In this document: piece after piece, positions 44,097-53,561 of the stretch
How positions within the stretch are numbered: the stretch's first letter is position 1
Layout: every line of letters begins with the position of its first letter
Assembly: GCF_005116475.1 (NCBI RefSeq)
Contig: NZ_SWBO01000009.1
Coordinates: 94,167-158,166 of the forward strand
DNA length: 64,000 bases
From: Pedobacter cryotolerans
Lineage (GTDB): Bacteria; Bacteroidota; Bacteroidia; Sphingobacteriales; Sphingobacteriaceae
Direction: 5' to 3'
Translations under genes and position numbers: made by a program
The notes under the pieces: generated by a model
Databases searched by the model: none
Told to the model about the DNA's origin: nothing
The model's input: the letters and a program-made list of their open reading frames with translations, nothing else

Positions 44097-45080
44097 TCAC
44101 TGCACCAACAAATTGCAACCTCTAACATCTGCATTGTCAAACCTTCCTAAGACTTCAAAACTGCCATCTTCATAAACTTTGCCTAAATCTTGGGTAGCGA
44201 TAAACGAACAGGAATTAAAGTTAGCCAAGTCTATTACATTAATTCCTCCGCTTTGCTTTCCTTTAACCAAACTCAAAGGATCTGAGGTGTCTCTCAATAA
44301 TATTTTCATCCAAGGTGGACAGTTAAAAATACCTTGCCCATAAGAATAACCTTGCGAAAGCAATTCTGTCATTCCGTATTCGCTATGTATATTTTCTACT
44401 CTAAAACCACTACACAAAGTTTCATGTAATTCTTCGCGAACCATTTCTTTTCTTTTGCCTTTCATACCGCCGGTTTCCATTATAATCAGCTCTGGAAAAT
44501 CGATTTGAAATTGCTCAACAAAATCTAATAAAGCATAGGTTACGCCAATAAGTAATGTTTTTTGTTTGGCGGCTTTTAAAGTCAACAAAGTTGAATAGAG
44601 ATGAGCCAAATCGTGTAAAAAATATCCACTTTGTGGGTGTTGGCTTTGTTTTAGTAAATCATCTACCATGTAGATTAATGATGATCCTTCTCTTTCTAAA
44701 TAGGATGGGAGCAAAGCTAAAATGCATAAATCATCCAGCTTGCCATAAAAAAGCTCGAAAGCTTTATTATAACTTTTTTGGTAAACACTTACATCGCTCA
44801 CCAAATGTTTACTGGTAATTTGCCCCGTAGTACCCGAACTACTAAAAGTAATTTCAGGCTCGGTAGCTGAACTTAATAGTTGATGACTTTTAAAAAAACT
44901 AATGGGTAAAAACGGAATTTGAGTATAATGATCAATTCTTAAAAAATCAATTTTTAGATTATTGATGTAAGCCTGATAAATAGCACAGTTTTCAGCTTGA
45001 TGTCTAAAAACAGTTAAAGCCACTTTGTTAAAAGTAGCTTCATCATTTATAGTAAAAATTTGATCAGCAGAAATGTTCAC
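44097..45080 (-). CDS. LuxE-like acyl-protein synthetase (ANL superfamily)
   Basis: This 327-residue protein resembles the LuxE acyl-protein synthetase domain of the adenylate-forming superfamily. It has the ATP-phosphate loop FSSSGTTGQ near residue 80 and the adenine-side motif EYGMTELLSQ near residue 240, with a C-terminal LGRFDNADVRGCNLL segment. LuxE activates a fatty acid as acyl-AMP and holds it on a cysteine. No luxAB, luxC or luxD is present, so bioluminescence is not implied. The likely role is activating some carboxylic acid in lipid or natural-product metabolism. It is 19 bases after a membrane protein gene and penicillin acylase on the same strand. Confidence 0.8.
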   Translation of the reverse strand: MNISADQIFTINDEATFNKVALTVFRHQAENCAIYQAYINNLKIDFLRIDHYTQIPFLPISFFKSHQLLSSATEPEITFSSSGTTGQITSKHLVSDVSVYQKSYNKAFELFYGKLDDLCILALLPSYLEREGSSLIYMVDDLLKQSQHPQSGYFLHDLAHLYSTLLTLKAAKQKTLLIGVTYALLDFVEQFQIDFPELIIMETGGMKGKRKEMVREELHETLCSGFRVENIHSEYGMTELLSQGYSYGQGIFNCPPWMKILLRDTSDPLSLVKGKQSGGINVIDLANFNSCSFIATQDLGKVYEDGSFEVLGRFDNADVRGCNLLVQ

Positions 45081-45099
45081 CCTGTAAAAATACGAAGAA

Positions 45100-45459
45100 T
45101 TATGATTTTGGTGCGGGAGTTTTCTTAATTATCATTGCTTTTCTAAACTGGTAGCCACAATAACCCGAGATGCCAGCTGCTAAACCGCCTACTAAACCTG
45201 TAGCAATTAATACAATAGGCCAGTATTTTACACTAAGCATTTGTGCCATTCTGCCTGCTAAAACATTATGGTTGGGCAAACTTTTAAATAATGCAACACC
45301 AATCCATAGTAAAATGATGGCTAAAAAAGGCTGCCAGAAAGCAATTTTAACAGTTTTGCCAATAATGCCACATGTAGCAAAGCTGATGATAACAACAATC
45401 CACCATGGCAAAATAGTTTGTAAAAGAAACGCAGCGATAATGATGACGATGAATACCAT
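45100..45459 (-). CDS. Small four-helix membrane protein of unknown function
   Basis: I do not recognise a family. This 119-residue protein is almost wholly hydrophobic, with about four membrane helices (residues roughly 2-20, 22-38, 41-60 and 78-102) and a short lysine-rich tail (KAMIIKKTPAPKS). It lies one base after the penicillin acylase gene and 19 bases before the LuxE-like gene, so the three are probably one operon. It may serve as a membrane partner or simply be a small integral protein. Its codon use and reading-frame quality look like those of a real gene. Confidence 0.7.
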   Translation of the reverse strand: MVFIVIIIAAFLLQTILPWWIVVIISFATCGIIGKTVKIAFWQPFLAIILLWIGVALFKSLPNHNVLAGRMAQMLSVKYWPIVLIATGLVGGLAAGISGYCGYQFRKAMIIKKTPAPKS

Positions 45460-45460
45460 A

Positions 45461-47896
45461 TTATTTTTTTGAGATTTTGTAATGAGAAATTATTTTGCCC
45501 GATTGATCATCTGGAGATTGCATAAAAAACAATTGATTAAGTTTACCTTCTGCCCAAGTATCAATCATATTATCATAAAACTTGCTACCCGGATTGCCGG
45601 ATTGCCCACCTGGATAAACACCATAACCTTTTACGTTTTTGCCTAACTCAATAACCATGCGCCAAGATGGACCATTAGTTTCACTCATGGCATTTACCGT
45701 ACTTTTTGCTCCACCGATTGATAATTTTTTTGAGTTAAAGCCAGGTTTTCTAATCGCAAGATGTGGAATATACGTTCCTTTCACATCGCCCCAATTCCAA
45801 TTTTTACCTATTGGGCCATATTTGCGCTCTAAACTATCACAAGCAAATTTAAATGATTCGTTAACTAAATCTACCAATGTTTCTGTTTCACTAGTTTTAA
45901 CATTATCAAACCATTTAGCATTAGGGTCTTTTCTAATCAGCTCAATGGTTCTGTCTCTTGAGGGGTAACGCATTGGTACATCCGCTATGGTAAAATCATC
46001 ATCCCAAATGTCATAACTTAATCTTTTGGTCCACAAATCAAAAATGCTGGCACCAATTTCTTTCGCTTCAAAATATTTATTCCACTTTGTGATATAGCTT
46101 AAACCTTCTTTTTGAGTAGCATTTAATTTGCTTGCATCAATTAATGGTAAAATATGTGGTAATACATCATCGGCCATAATGCTGTATGAATCGCTTTGCA
46201 ACAAGCGCATGCTATCCACATTAATTTTTGTCATGGCTGCTAGTTTATCATTTATTCTTTGACCACGCTCATAAGGAGAAAACTCCCAGTTGATGTAATA
46301 AGGATAACTTAAATCGGTTGATGATTGATTAGCAGAACTCACAAAATTACGTTTAGGATTTTTAACCGTTGGGTTTTGCGAAGCAGGTATCCAACCTTGC
46401 CAATCATTACCCGAATCCGAGCCATCTAAAATAAATTTACCTTGGTTTTTCCACTTCAAAGGAAACTTACCATTTGGTGTAATGGCGATATCGTTTGCTG
46501 CACTTGCGAAAATAAAGTTTTGAGCTGGTGCCGTATAATAGGTTAAGGCTTTCCTGTAATCATCATAATTTTTACCTCGGTTGAGGTAATAAAAAGTCAT
46601 CAATTCGTTCGATTGATCATGAGCAATCCACCTTAAAGCATTGCCAATAGGTACATTGTTGGCTCTACTATATTTTGCTTTTTGTAAATAAACAACTGGT
46701 CCTTGATGGGTGTAATAAACGGTATCAATTTCATCGGCCCCGCCTCTAATGTTTATTTTTTCTAAACGTTTAGTAGTTTTTTTCCAACTGTTGTTGTACC
46801 AATATTCGTTATGGGAATTATCTTTAAATTTAATCTGATAAAAATCTAAAACATCGGCAGCTACGTTGGTAACTCCCCAAGCAATATCCTTATTAAAGCC
46901 AATAATTATGCCAGGTGCACCCGGTAATGATACTCCGTAAGAATTTAAGCCAGGCGCATGTAATTGAATTTGATACCATATAGAAGGTAATGTTAAATCT
47001 AAATGCGGATCGTTTGCTAAAATCGGTGAACCCGTTTCTGTTTTCGAACCATTTACAGCCCAATTGTTACTGCCGATTCCTTCAATTTTTTGAGCAGTTT
47101 TAATATTGCCAGTCATCATTTCGGTATAACCTTTTGGCGTTGGTGGTATAGGTAAAGGCTCAAAATCCCATTTGGTACCTACCGGGATAATCGGACTTTC
47201 TTTAAAAGGATAATCAGGGAACAGATCTTTAGTGATTTCTGGGCCGTACTTTTTAAGAATGTTCGTCATGTAAAATTCATCAGAACCCATGGCTAAAACT
47301 GCCGACATTTGTTTAAGTAAAAGTGCACACTTTAGCGGTGTCCAATCTTCTGGCTTAAAATCTAATATTTTGTATTCTAGCGGTAGTTTTCCTTTTTTGA
47401 GTGAATGAATATAATCATTAATGCCAGCTGTGTAAGCTAAAATCATTTCTCTAGATTTAGGATCAGCCATCATTCCTCTTAAAGAATTTTCGGCACCATA
47501 AACCATACCCATTCTACGTTGGTAGCGGTCTACTTCAATGGCTTTATCGCCAACAACTTCAGATAATCTGCCTGCGGCAAAACGTGTTTGAAAATCCATT
47601 TGCCAGAGGCGATGTTTTGCCGTTACATAACCTTGTGCATAATACACATCATGATCGTTTTTGGCAAATACATGCGGGATCATTTTGTCATCAAAAAAGA
47701 TATCAATATTATCTTTTGCACCTTTTAAAGATAGATTTTTAGAGGAAGCAACGATGTCATTTTCAGCATTTTGCCAAAAGCCCATAAACGGATTTAATAG
47801 TTTGGCAATAGGTGGGGTGTCGCCAAATTTTGTATTTAGCGCATAGGTTAATAAAATAGGTATGATAATGCAAATAAGCGCTTTTACTTTATTCAT
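45461..47896 (-). CDS. Penicillin acylase family N-terminal nucleophile hydrolase
   Basis: This 811-residue precursor belongs to the Ntn hydrolase group that includes penicillin G acylase and acyl-homoserine lactone acylases. An N-terminal hydrophobic segment (residues 5-20) suggests export to the periplasm or membrane anchoring. The alpha region has YVTAKHRLWQMDFQTRFAAGRLSE. The beta subunit would begin at Ser276 in GSNNWAVNG, the autocatalytic cleavage site and nucleophile. ANDPHLDL and GIIIGFNKDIAWGVTN follow, as in the family. The substrate is unknown: candidates are N-acyl amino acids, lactone signals or cell-wall-derived amides. It heads a three-gene minus-strand group. Confidence 0.9.
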   Translation of the reverse strand: MNKVKALICIIIPILLTYALNTKFGDTPPIAKLLNPFMGFWQNAENDIVASSKNLSLKGAKDNIDIFFDDKMIPHVFAKNDHDVYYAQGYVTAKHRLWQMDFQTRFAAGRLSEVVGDKAIEVDRYQRRMGMVYGAENSLRGMMADPKSREMILAYTAGINDYIHSLKKGKLPLEYKILDFKPEDWTPLKCALLLKQMSAVLAMGSDEFYMTNILKKYGPEITKDLFPDYPFKESPIIPVGTKWDFEPLPIPPTPKGYTEMMTGNIKTAQKIEGIGSNNWAVNGSKTETGSPILANDPHLDLTLPSIWYQIQLHAPGLNSYGVSLPGAPGIIIGFNKDIAWGVTNVAADVLDFYQIKFKDNSHNEYWYNNSWKKTTKRLEKINIRGGADEIDTVYYTHQGPVVYLQKAKYSRANNVPIGNALRWIAHDQSNELMTFYYLNRGKNYDDYRKALTYYTAPAQNFIFASAANDIAITPNGKFPLKWKNQGKFILDGSDSGNDWQGWIPASQNPTVKNPKRNFVSSANQSSTDLSYPYYINWEFSPYERGQRINDKLAAMTKINVDSMRLLQSDSYSIMADDVLPHILPLIDASKLNATQKEGLSYITKWNKYFEAKEIGASIFDLWTKRLSYDIWDDDFTIADVPMRYPSRDRTIELIRKDPNAKWFDNVKTSETETLVDLVNESFKFACDSLERKYGPIGKNWNWGDVKGTYIPHLAIRKPGFNSKKLSIGGAKSTVNAMSETNGPSWRMVIELGKNVKGYGVYPGGQSGNPGSKFYDNMIDTWAEGKLNQLFFMQSPDDQSGKIISHYKISKK

Positions 47897-48090
47897 ATAT
47901 GTACATAATTACTTTGGTTTGGCTTGTGTTTTAAGTTTTTACTTTAAACAATTGTTGCAATTTAAGATAAAAATGAATTTATTGAGAATCAAATTAGATT
48001 TTGTAGATTAAATTTTATGCAGAATAGTATTTGTTAGTTGCGAAATTTGTATTAAGTTTATATTAAATAAACAAATATAAATTATTACGT

Positions 48091-50934
48091 ATGAACAAAA
48101 TCTTTACAAAAGTTATTTTTGTGCTTTTGATGTTGCTGGTAACTGGTGTTGCCGTACATGCGCAAAATATAATAGTTAGTGGTACTGTAACAGACAAACT
48201 AACCAAACAACCTTTACCTGGTGTTAGTGTAACCATAAAAGGGAAAACAGCAGGTTCTTCTACAGATTTAAAAGGACAATTTTCTTTTAATACAACAGAA
48301 AAAACACCCTTTACCCTTGTTGTTTCTTATGTTGGTTTTACTCCGGTAGAGCAACAAGTTTCTGGAAATACACAAAATTTAAGCTTTGAGTTAGAAGACG
48401 GTGTAGTTTTAGGTCAAGAGGTGGTAATTTCTGCTTCAAGAACGCCAGAACGTATTTTAGAATCGCCAGTAACTATTGAGCGTATGGGAGCAGCTCAAAT
48501 AAGAGAAGTTGCTGCTCCATCTTTTTATGATGCCATTCAAAATATTAAAGGTGTAGAGATGAGTACGCAGAGTTTAACCTTTAGATCTTACAATACAAGA
48601 GGTTTTAACGCCAATGGTAACACCCGTTTTAATCAGTTAATTGATGGAATGGATAACCAAGCGCCAGGTTTAAACTTCTCGGTAGGTAATATTGTTGGTA
48701 TTACAGAATTAGATGTAGATATCGTAGAGTTATTGCCAGGAGCTTCATCGGCTTTGTACGGTGCTGGTGGTATTAGCGGTACGTTATTAATGACTTCTAA
48801 AGATCCATTTAAATATCAAGGGGTAAGTGCACAACTTAAAGTTGGTGTAAATCATGTTAACGATAACAATTCTTCGGTACAAGAATTTAGACAATTTGAT
48901 TTACGCATGGCGAAATCTTGGAACAATAAATTTGGTGCTAAGTTTGCCTTTTCTTACTTACAAGCAAAAGATTGGTTCGGAACCAACTATTCTAATTTTG
49001 ATAGAAGCTCTAATATGCCGAAATCGGGCACACGTCAATCAGACCCTAATTATGATGGAGTGAACGTTTATGGTGATGAAACTGCTTATAATATGCGTTC
49101 AGTAGCAAACAGCGTTTTGGCTGCTGGTACACAGGGGTATATAACGCAATACGGACAACTTACAGGTGGTTTAACACCAAGTCAAGCTCAAATCAATGCC
49201 TTTTTAGCTTCTAATGCTCAAACCAGACCATTCTTTGCAGGTATTAATACTCCAGGTTTATTGCCAAGTCAGGATATCACTAGAACTGGTTACAATGAGA
49301 TTGATCTAGTAGATTATGGCACTAAATCGTTAAAAATGTCTGGTGGTTTATATTATAATCTAACACCAACTGTGCAGTTAATAGCGCAAGCAAATTGGGG
49401 TACAGGTACATCAGTGTATACTGGTTCAGATCGTTACTCTTTACGTAATTTTAATATTGGTTTGTATAAATTAGAATTAAAAGGTCAAGATTTTTATTTG
49501 AGAGGATATACCACGCAAGAGCGTTCAGGTGATTCATATATCTCATCAATTTTAGGAGCTTATGTAAGTGAAAAGGATAAATCTTCTCAGACTTGGTTAC
49601 CTCAATATGTTGGCAATTATATAGGTGCTAGGCTTTCAAATGCAGCAGTAACAGATGCACAAGCTCATGCTGCGGCTCGTCAAGCAGCAGATGCTGGTAG
49701 AGCTTTACCAGGAACTGCAAGGTTTGAAACTTTTGCAAATCAGATTAAAGATACCTTCATCAGTCAAACAAATTTAGCAACAGGCGTTTACGGGGCTAAA
49801 TTTGATGATAAATCTAACCTTTATCACTATGAAGGTATGTATAACTTCTCTAGAGCATTTAATAATGTGGTAGAGTTTCAAGTTGGTGCATCAGCTCGCA
49901 GATATGATTTAAATTCTGGAGGAACTATTTTTGATGATTTAAATAGAGAAATTAATATTGATGAGTATGCTGCATTTGCACAATTAGCTAAAAAATTCGG
50001 CGAATCATTTAAATTATCAGTTGCTGGTCGTTATGATAAAAGTCAGAATTTTGAAGGTCGCTTAACGCCACGTGTAACAGGTGTGTGGACAGTAGCTCCA
50101 AATAACAACATTAGGGCTTCATTTCAAACAGGTTTCCGTAACCCAACTACGCAAAATCAATATATAGATTTAGCTGTAGGTGGTGGTAGTCAGCGTCTAA
50201 TTGGTGGTATACCAGAATTCTTAAATAAATACAATTTGCTAACCAACAGACCAATTACAGAAGCAAGTTATAGAAATTTAGTTGCAGGAACCGGAGCACC
50301 AGTAGTGTATAATTTCGATGCAAGAGGCGTTCGCCCTGAAAGTGTAACTGCTTATGAGTTAGGTTACAAAGGCTTATTAGGTTCTAAATTATTGGTAGAT
50401 GTTTATGGTTTTATGAACACTTACAAAGACTTTATTACGGCTGTTGTAGTTCGTCAAAACCAAGGTGCGCCTACAGCACCTAATTTTGTTAAATTCGGTG
50501 TGCCAGTTAACGCAGCAGGTAATGTTAAAACTTATGGTGGTGCTTTCGGTTTAGATTATGTGATGGGTAAATACACAGTTTCTGGTAACGTATCATACAA
50601 TAAGTTGCAAGATTTACCTGCAGAATATGACAATGATTTTAACACACCAGAAATTCGTTACAATTTAGGTTTGAGCAATCGCGAAATCATTAAGAACTTT
50701 GGTTTTAACATCAATTACCGTTGGCAAGATAGATTTACTTGGTTCTCTTCATTTGCAGGTGGCGAAGTACCAGCATTTGGAACTGTTGATGCTCAAGTGA
50801 ATTTAAAGGTGCCATCAGTTAATTCGGTAATTAAAATTGGTGGTTCAAATATCTTGAACAAATACTATTTCACTTCTTATGGTAACCCAGAGGTTGGCGC
50901 TATGTATTATGTTTCATTAGCGTTTAACCCATAA
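48091..50934 (+). CDS. TonB-dependent outer-membrane receptor with N-terminal carboxypeptidase-like domain
   Basis: This 947-residue receptor has a signal peptide (ending near AVHAQ) and a CarboxypepD_reg-like domain (VSGTVTDKLTKQPLPGVSVTIKG, residues about 28-105). The plug domain follows (ISASRTPERILESPVTIERM and YDAIQNIKGVEMSTQS), then a long beta-barrel ending with a terminal aromatic-rich strand (AMYYVSLAFNP). It resembles non-SusC TonB receptors, and no SusD-like gene follows. It is transcribed just upstream of the maltodextrin genes but a terminator lies between. It could import maltodextrins, metal chelates or another ligand; ligand assignment is open. Confidence 0.9.
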   Translation: MNKIFTKVIFVLLMLLVTGVAVHAQNIIVSGTVTDKLTKQPLPGVSVTIKGKTAGSSTDLKGQFSFNTTEKTPFTLVVSYVGFTPVEQQVSGNTQNLSFELEDGVVLGQEVVISASRTPERILESPVTIERMGAAQIREVAAPSFYDAIQNIKGVEMSTQSLTFRSYNTRGFNANGNTRFNQLIDGMDNQAPGLNFSVGNIVGITELDVDIVELLPGASSALYGAGGISGTLLMTSKDPFKYQGVSAQLKVGVNHVNDNNSSVQEFRQFDLRMAKSWNNKFGAKFAFSYLQAKDWFGTNYSNFDRSSNMPKSGTRQSDPNYDGVNVYGDETAYNMRSVANSVLAAGTQGYITQYGQLTGGLTPSQAQINAFLASNAQTRPFFAGINTPGLLPSQDITRTGYNEIDLVDYGTKSLKMSGGLYYNLTPTVQLIAQANWGTGTSVYTGSDRYSLRNFNIGLYKLELKGQDFYLRGYTTQERSGDSYISSILGAYVSEKDKSSQTWLPQYVGNYIGARLSNAAVTDAQAHAAARQAADAGRALPGTARFETFANQIKDTFISQTNLATGVYGAKFDDKSNLYHYEGMYNFSRAFNNVVEFQVGASARRYDLNSGGTIFDDLNREINIDEYAAFAQLAKKFGESFKLSVAGRYDKSQNFEGRLTPRVTGVWTVAPNNNIRASFQTGFRNPTTQNQYIDLAVGGGSQRLIGGIPEFLNKYNLLTNRPITEASYRNLVAGTGAPVVYNFDARGVRPESVTAYELGYKGLLGSKLLVDVYGFMNTYKDFITAVVVRQNQGAPTAPNFVKFGVPVNAAGNVKTYGGAFGLDYVMGKYTVSGNVSYNKLQDLPAEYDNDFNTPEIRYNLGLSNREIIKNFGFNINYRWQDRFTWFSSFAGGEVPAFGTVDAQVNLKVPSVNSVIKIGGSNILNKYYFTSYGNPEVGAMYYVSLAFNP

Positions 50935-50949
50935 ACAGTTGTTAATATA

Positions 50950-50987
50950 GAAAATGCTCTCCAATTTTCTGGGGAGCATTTTTTTTG
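50950..50987 (+). terminator. Intrinsic terminator after the TonB-dependent receptor gene
   Basis: AAAATGCTCTCC pairs with GGGGAGCATTTT around an 8-base loop, followed by a run of T, 15 bases after the stop. It separates the receptor from the maltodextrin genes. Confidence 0.88.
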
Positions 50988-51062
50988 ATTTATATTTTGC
51001 TAATTCTTTGCGTTTTAAATTAAAAATTTACACTTTCGTTAGTCATATCAACCAAATATAAA

Positions 51063-52904
51063 ATGATGAAGAAATCTATCTTTTTTATACTATTAATTAT
51101 AGTCCAAATACAGGTTTCCTTTGCTCAATTGGCAGATTTAGAAAGAATTGAACCAATGAATTGGTGGGTAGGTTTTAAAGATCAATCTTTACAATTATTG
51201 GTAAGGGGAAACAACATTGCTGATAAAACAGTTAGCCTAAATTACCCAGGCGTAAAGCTAGTGAATGTGCAAAAAGTAGAAAATTCTAATTATCTATTTG
51301 TAAACCTGCTCATTTCTTCAACCACAAAATCGGGAACGTTCCCGATAAATTTCGTTAAAAAGGGAGAAAAAACATTATCTTATCAATACGAACTTAAATC
51401 TCGGGTAAAACAAAAAAGAGGGGTTACCAATCAAGATTTTATTTATTTGATTATGCCAGATCGTTTTGCCAATGGCGATGTGAGTAATGATCAAATTGCT
51501 GGTATGAGAGATAAAAAATTTAACAGAGATTCAATGTATTTCCGTCATGGTGGCGATATTCAGGGCATTATTAATCAATTGCCTTATTTGCAAGATTTGG
51601 GAGTTACAGCACTATGGCTAAATCCGGTTTTAGAAAACGATGAAAATAGAACATCTTATCATGGTTATGCTAATACCGAAAACTATAAAGTCGATCGTAG
51701 ATTAGGAACTAATGAGTTATATAAAAAATTAGTGGATGAATGCCACAAACGTGGGATGAAAATGATTAAAGATTTGGTACATAACCATATTGGCGATCAA
51801 CATTTTTTATATCAAGATCAACCTGCAAAAGACTGGTTTCATCAATGGCCAAAATACACGGGCACTACTTATAAAGATCAAACATTATTTGATCCTTACG
51901 CCGCAAAGGCTGATAAAAAAATAATGACCGATGGATGGTTTGATCGGCACATGCCAGATGTAGATCAAAAAAATTCGTTAGTAAAAAAATACATTACGCA
52001 AAGCCACATCTGGTGGATAGAATATGCAGGTTTAGATGGTTTTAGGTTAGATACTTATGCTTATAACGATCGTGATTACATGGCAGAATGGGCAAAGGAT
52101 ATTGCTAAAGAATATCCAGATTTTACTTATTTCGGCGAAACTTGGGTAAATGGAACTGCTAATCAGGTTTTTTTTACCGAGGGCAATACCGCAAACCAAA
52201 AGTTTGATACAGGCTTGCAGGCGGTAACCGATTTTCAGACTTATTTTGCCATTAACGAAGCTTTAAACGGCAAATTCGGTTGGACAGATGGCGTTAATAG
52301 GTTGTATTCAGTTTTGGCGAGCGATTATCAATATAAAGACCCAACTAGAAATGTAGTGTTTTTAGATAATCATGACATCAGTAGGTTTTATTCGGTAGTG
52401 AATGAAGATTTTAACAAATTTAAATCGGGTATTATTTTATTGTTATCACTGCGTGGCATACCGCAAATGTATTACGGTACCGAAATTTTGATGAAAAACT
52501 ATGCCAATCCAGATGGTAAAGTGAGAGAAGATTTCCCAGGTGGCTGGCCAAATGATAAAATAAATAAATTTATCCCGGCAGGAAGAAATGAAAAAGAAAA
52601 TGAGGCTTTCAACTTTGTTAAAACTTTAGCAAATTACAGAAAGCAAAACAGCGTATTGCAAAATGGAAAAATGATGCAATTTGTGCCCGAAAATGGTATT
52701 TATGTATATTTTAGGTACAATGAAGAGAAAACGGTATTGGTGGTGATGAATAGCAATGAGAAAGAAGAAGTTTTAAAAACAGAGCGTTTTGAAGAAAGAA
52801 TTGGTAACTGCAAATCGGCAAAAAATATCATTACAAATGAAAAAATTGCCATTGAAACTTTAAAATTACCAGCCAAAACAACTTATATATTTGAATTACA
52901 ATAA
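51063..52904 (+). CDS. Exported GH13 amylase/neopullulanase-like enzyme (SusA-type)
   Basis: This 613-residue enzyme has a signal peptide (ending near VSFAQ), so it acts in the periplasm or outside. An N-terminal cyclomaltodextrinase-type domain (residues about 25-112, MNWWVGFKDQSLQLLVRG) precedes the GH13 barrel. The three catalytic acids are Asp330 in DGFRLD, Glu359 in FGET and Asp438 in DNHD. It should cut alpha-1,4 bonds in maltodextrins, cyclodextrins or pullulan. It resembles periplasmic SusA of Bacteroides. It leads the maltodextrin run, and pgmB follows by one base. Confidence 0.93.
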   Translation: MMKKSIFFILLIIVQIQVSFAQLADLERIEPMNWWVGFKDQSLQLLVRGNNIADKTVSLNYPGVKLVNVQKVENSNYLFVNLLISSTTKSGTFPINFVKKGEKTLSYQYELKSRVKQKRGVTNQDFIYLIMPDRFANGDVSNDQIAGMRDKKFNRDSMYFRHGGDIQGIINQLPYLQDLGVTALWLNPVLENDENRTSYHGYANTENYKVDRRLGTNELYKKLVDECHKRGMKMIKDLVHNHIGDQHFLYQDQPAKDWFHQWPKYTGTTYKDQTLFDPYAAKADKKIMTDGWFDRHMPDVDQKNSLVKKYITQSHIWWIEYAGLDGFRLDTYAYNDRDYMAEWAKDIAKEYPDFTYFGETWVNGTANQVFFTEGNTANQKFDTGLQAVTDFQTYFAINEALNGKFGWTDGVNRLYSVLASDYQYKDPTRNVVFLDNHDISRFYSVVNEDFNKFKSGIILLLSLRGIPQMYYGTEILMKNYANPDGKVREDFPGGWPNDKINKFIPAGRNEKENEAFNFVKTLANYRKQNSVLQNGKMMQFVPENGIYVYFRYNEEKTVLVVMNSNEKEEVLKTERFEERIGNCKSAKNIITNEKIAIETLKLPAKTTYIFELQ

Positions 52905-52905
52905 T

Positions 52906-53556
52906 ATGTCTAAAATAAAAGCGTGTATTTTTGATCTTGATGGCGTTATAGTTGATACAGCAGTGTATCATTATAAGGCATGGCGCAGGTTAGCCAATCA
53001 ATTGGGTTTTGATTTTACTGAAGAACAAAACGAAGAATTAAAAGGAATAAGCAGAATAGAATCGTTAAAAATTATTCTAAATTGGGGTAGAGTAACCAAG
53101 TCTGCGGAGGAAATGGAAGAATTGGCTACACTTAAAAATACATGGTATGTAGATATGATTACCAAAATGACACCTGACGAAATTTTACCAGGTGCGAAAG
53201 AATTTTTGGAGTTGGTAAGGTCAAAAAACTACTTAACAGCTTTGGGTTCGGCGAGCAAAAATTCTGAAACCATTTTAAATCAAATAGGATTAATTAACTT
53301 ATTTGATGCATTGGTTGATGGAAATAAGGTAACCAAATCTAAACCAAACCCAGAAGTATTTTTGGTGGGTGCAAAAGAATTAAATGTGTTGCCAGAAGAA
53401 TGCGTAGTTTTTGAAGATGCCATTGCAGGTGTACAAGCTGCCAAAAATGGAAACATGAAAACGGTAGGCATTGGCAAAGCCGATGTTTTAACCGAGGCGG
53501 ATATAGTGGTTGGTGGATTAAATGAAATGACGATTGAAAAATTGGAGAATTTATAA
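52906..53556 (+). CDS. pgmB: Beta-phosphoglucomutase
   Basis: This 216-residue HAD-family enzyme converts beta-glucose 1-phosphate to glucose 6-phosphate. I start at ATG 52906 (MSKIKACIFDLDGVIVDTA), placing the catalytic aspartates at 10 and 12; an upstream in-frame ATG lies in the end of the amylase gene. The cap domain contains the substrate-recognition stretch KGISRIESLKIIL. The later HAD motifs are LGSASKN, KPNPEVFL and VVFEDAIAGVQAAK. It lies one base after the amylase and 5 bases before the GH65 gene that makes its substrate, so pathway coupling is clear. Confidence 0.95.
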   Translation: MSKIKACIFDLDGVIVDTAVYHYKAWRRLANQLGFDFTEEQNEELKGISRIESLKIILNWGRVTKSAEEMEELATLKNTWYVDMITKMTPDEILPGAKEFLELVRSKNYLTALGSASKNSETILNQIGLINLFDALVDGNKVTKSKPNPEVFLVGAKELNVLPEECVVFEDAIAGVQAAKNGNMKTVGIGKADVLTEADIVVGGLNEMTIEKLENL

Positions 53557-53561
53557 CAAGA

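Noticed and set aside
44097..45080. Bioluminescence operon suggested by a LuxE-like gene
   Set aside because: No luciferase, reductase or transferase genes are present; the LuxE fold is used widely for other acid activation.
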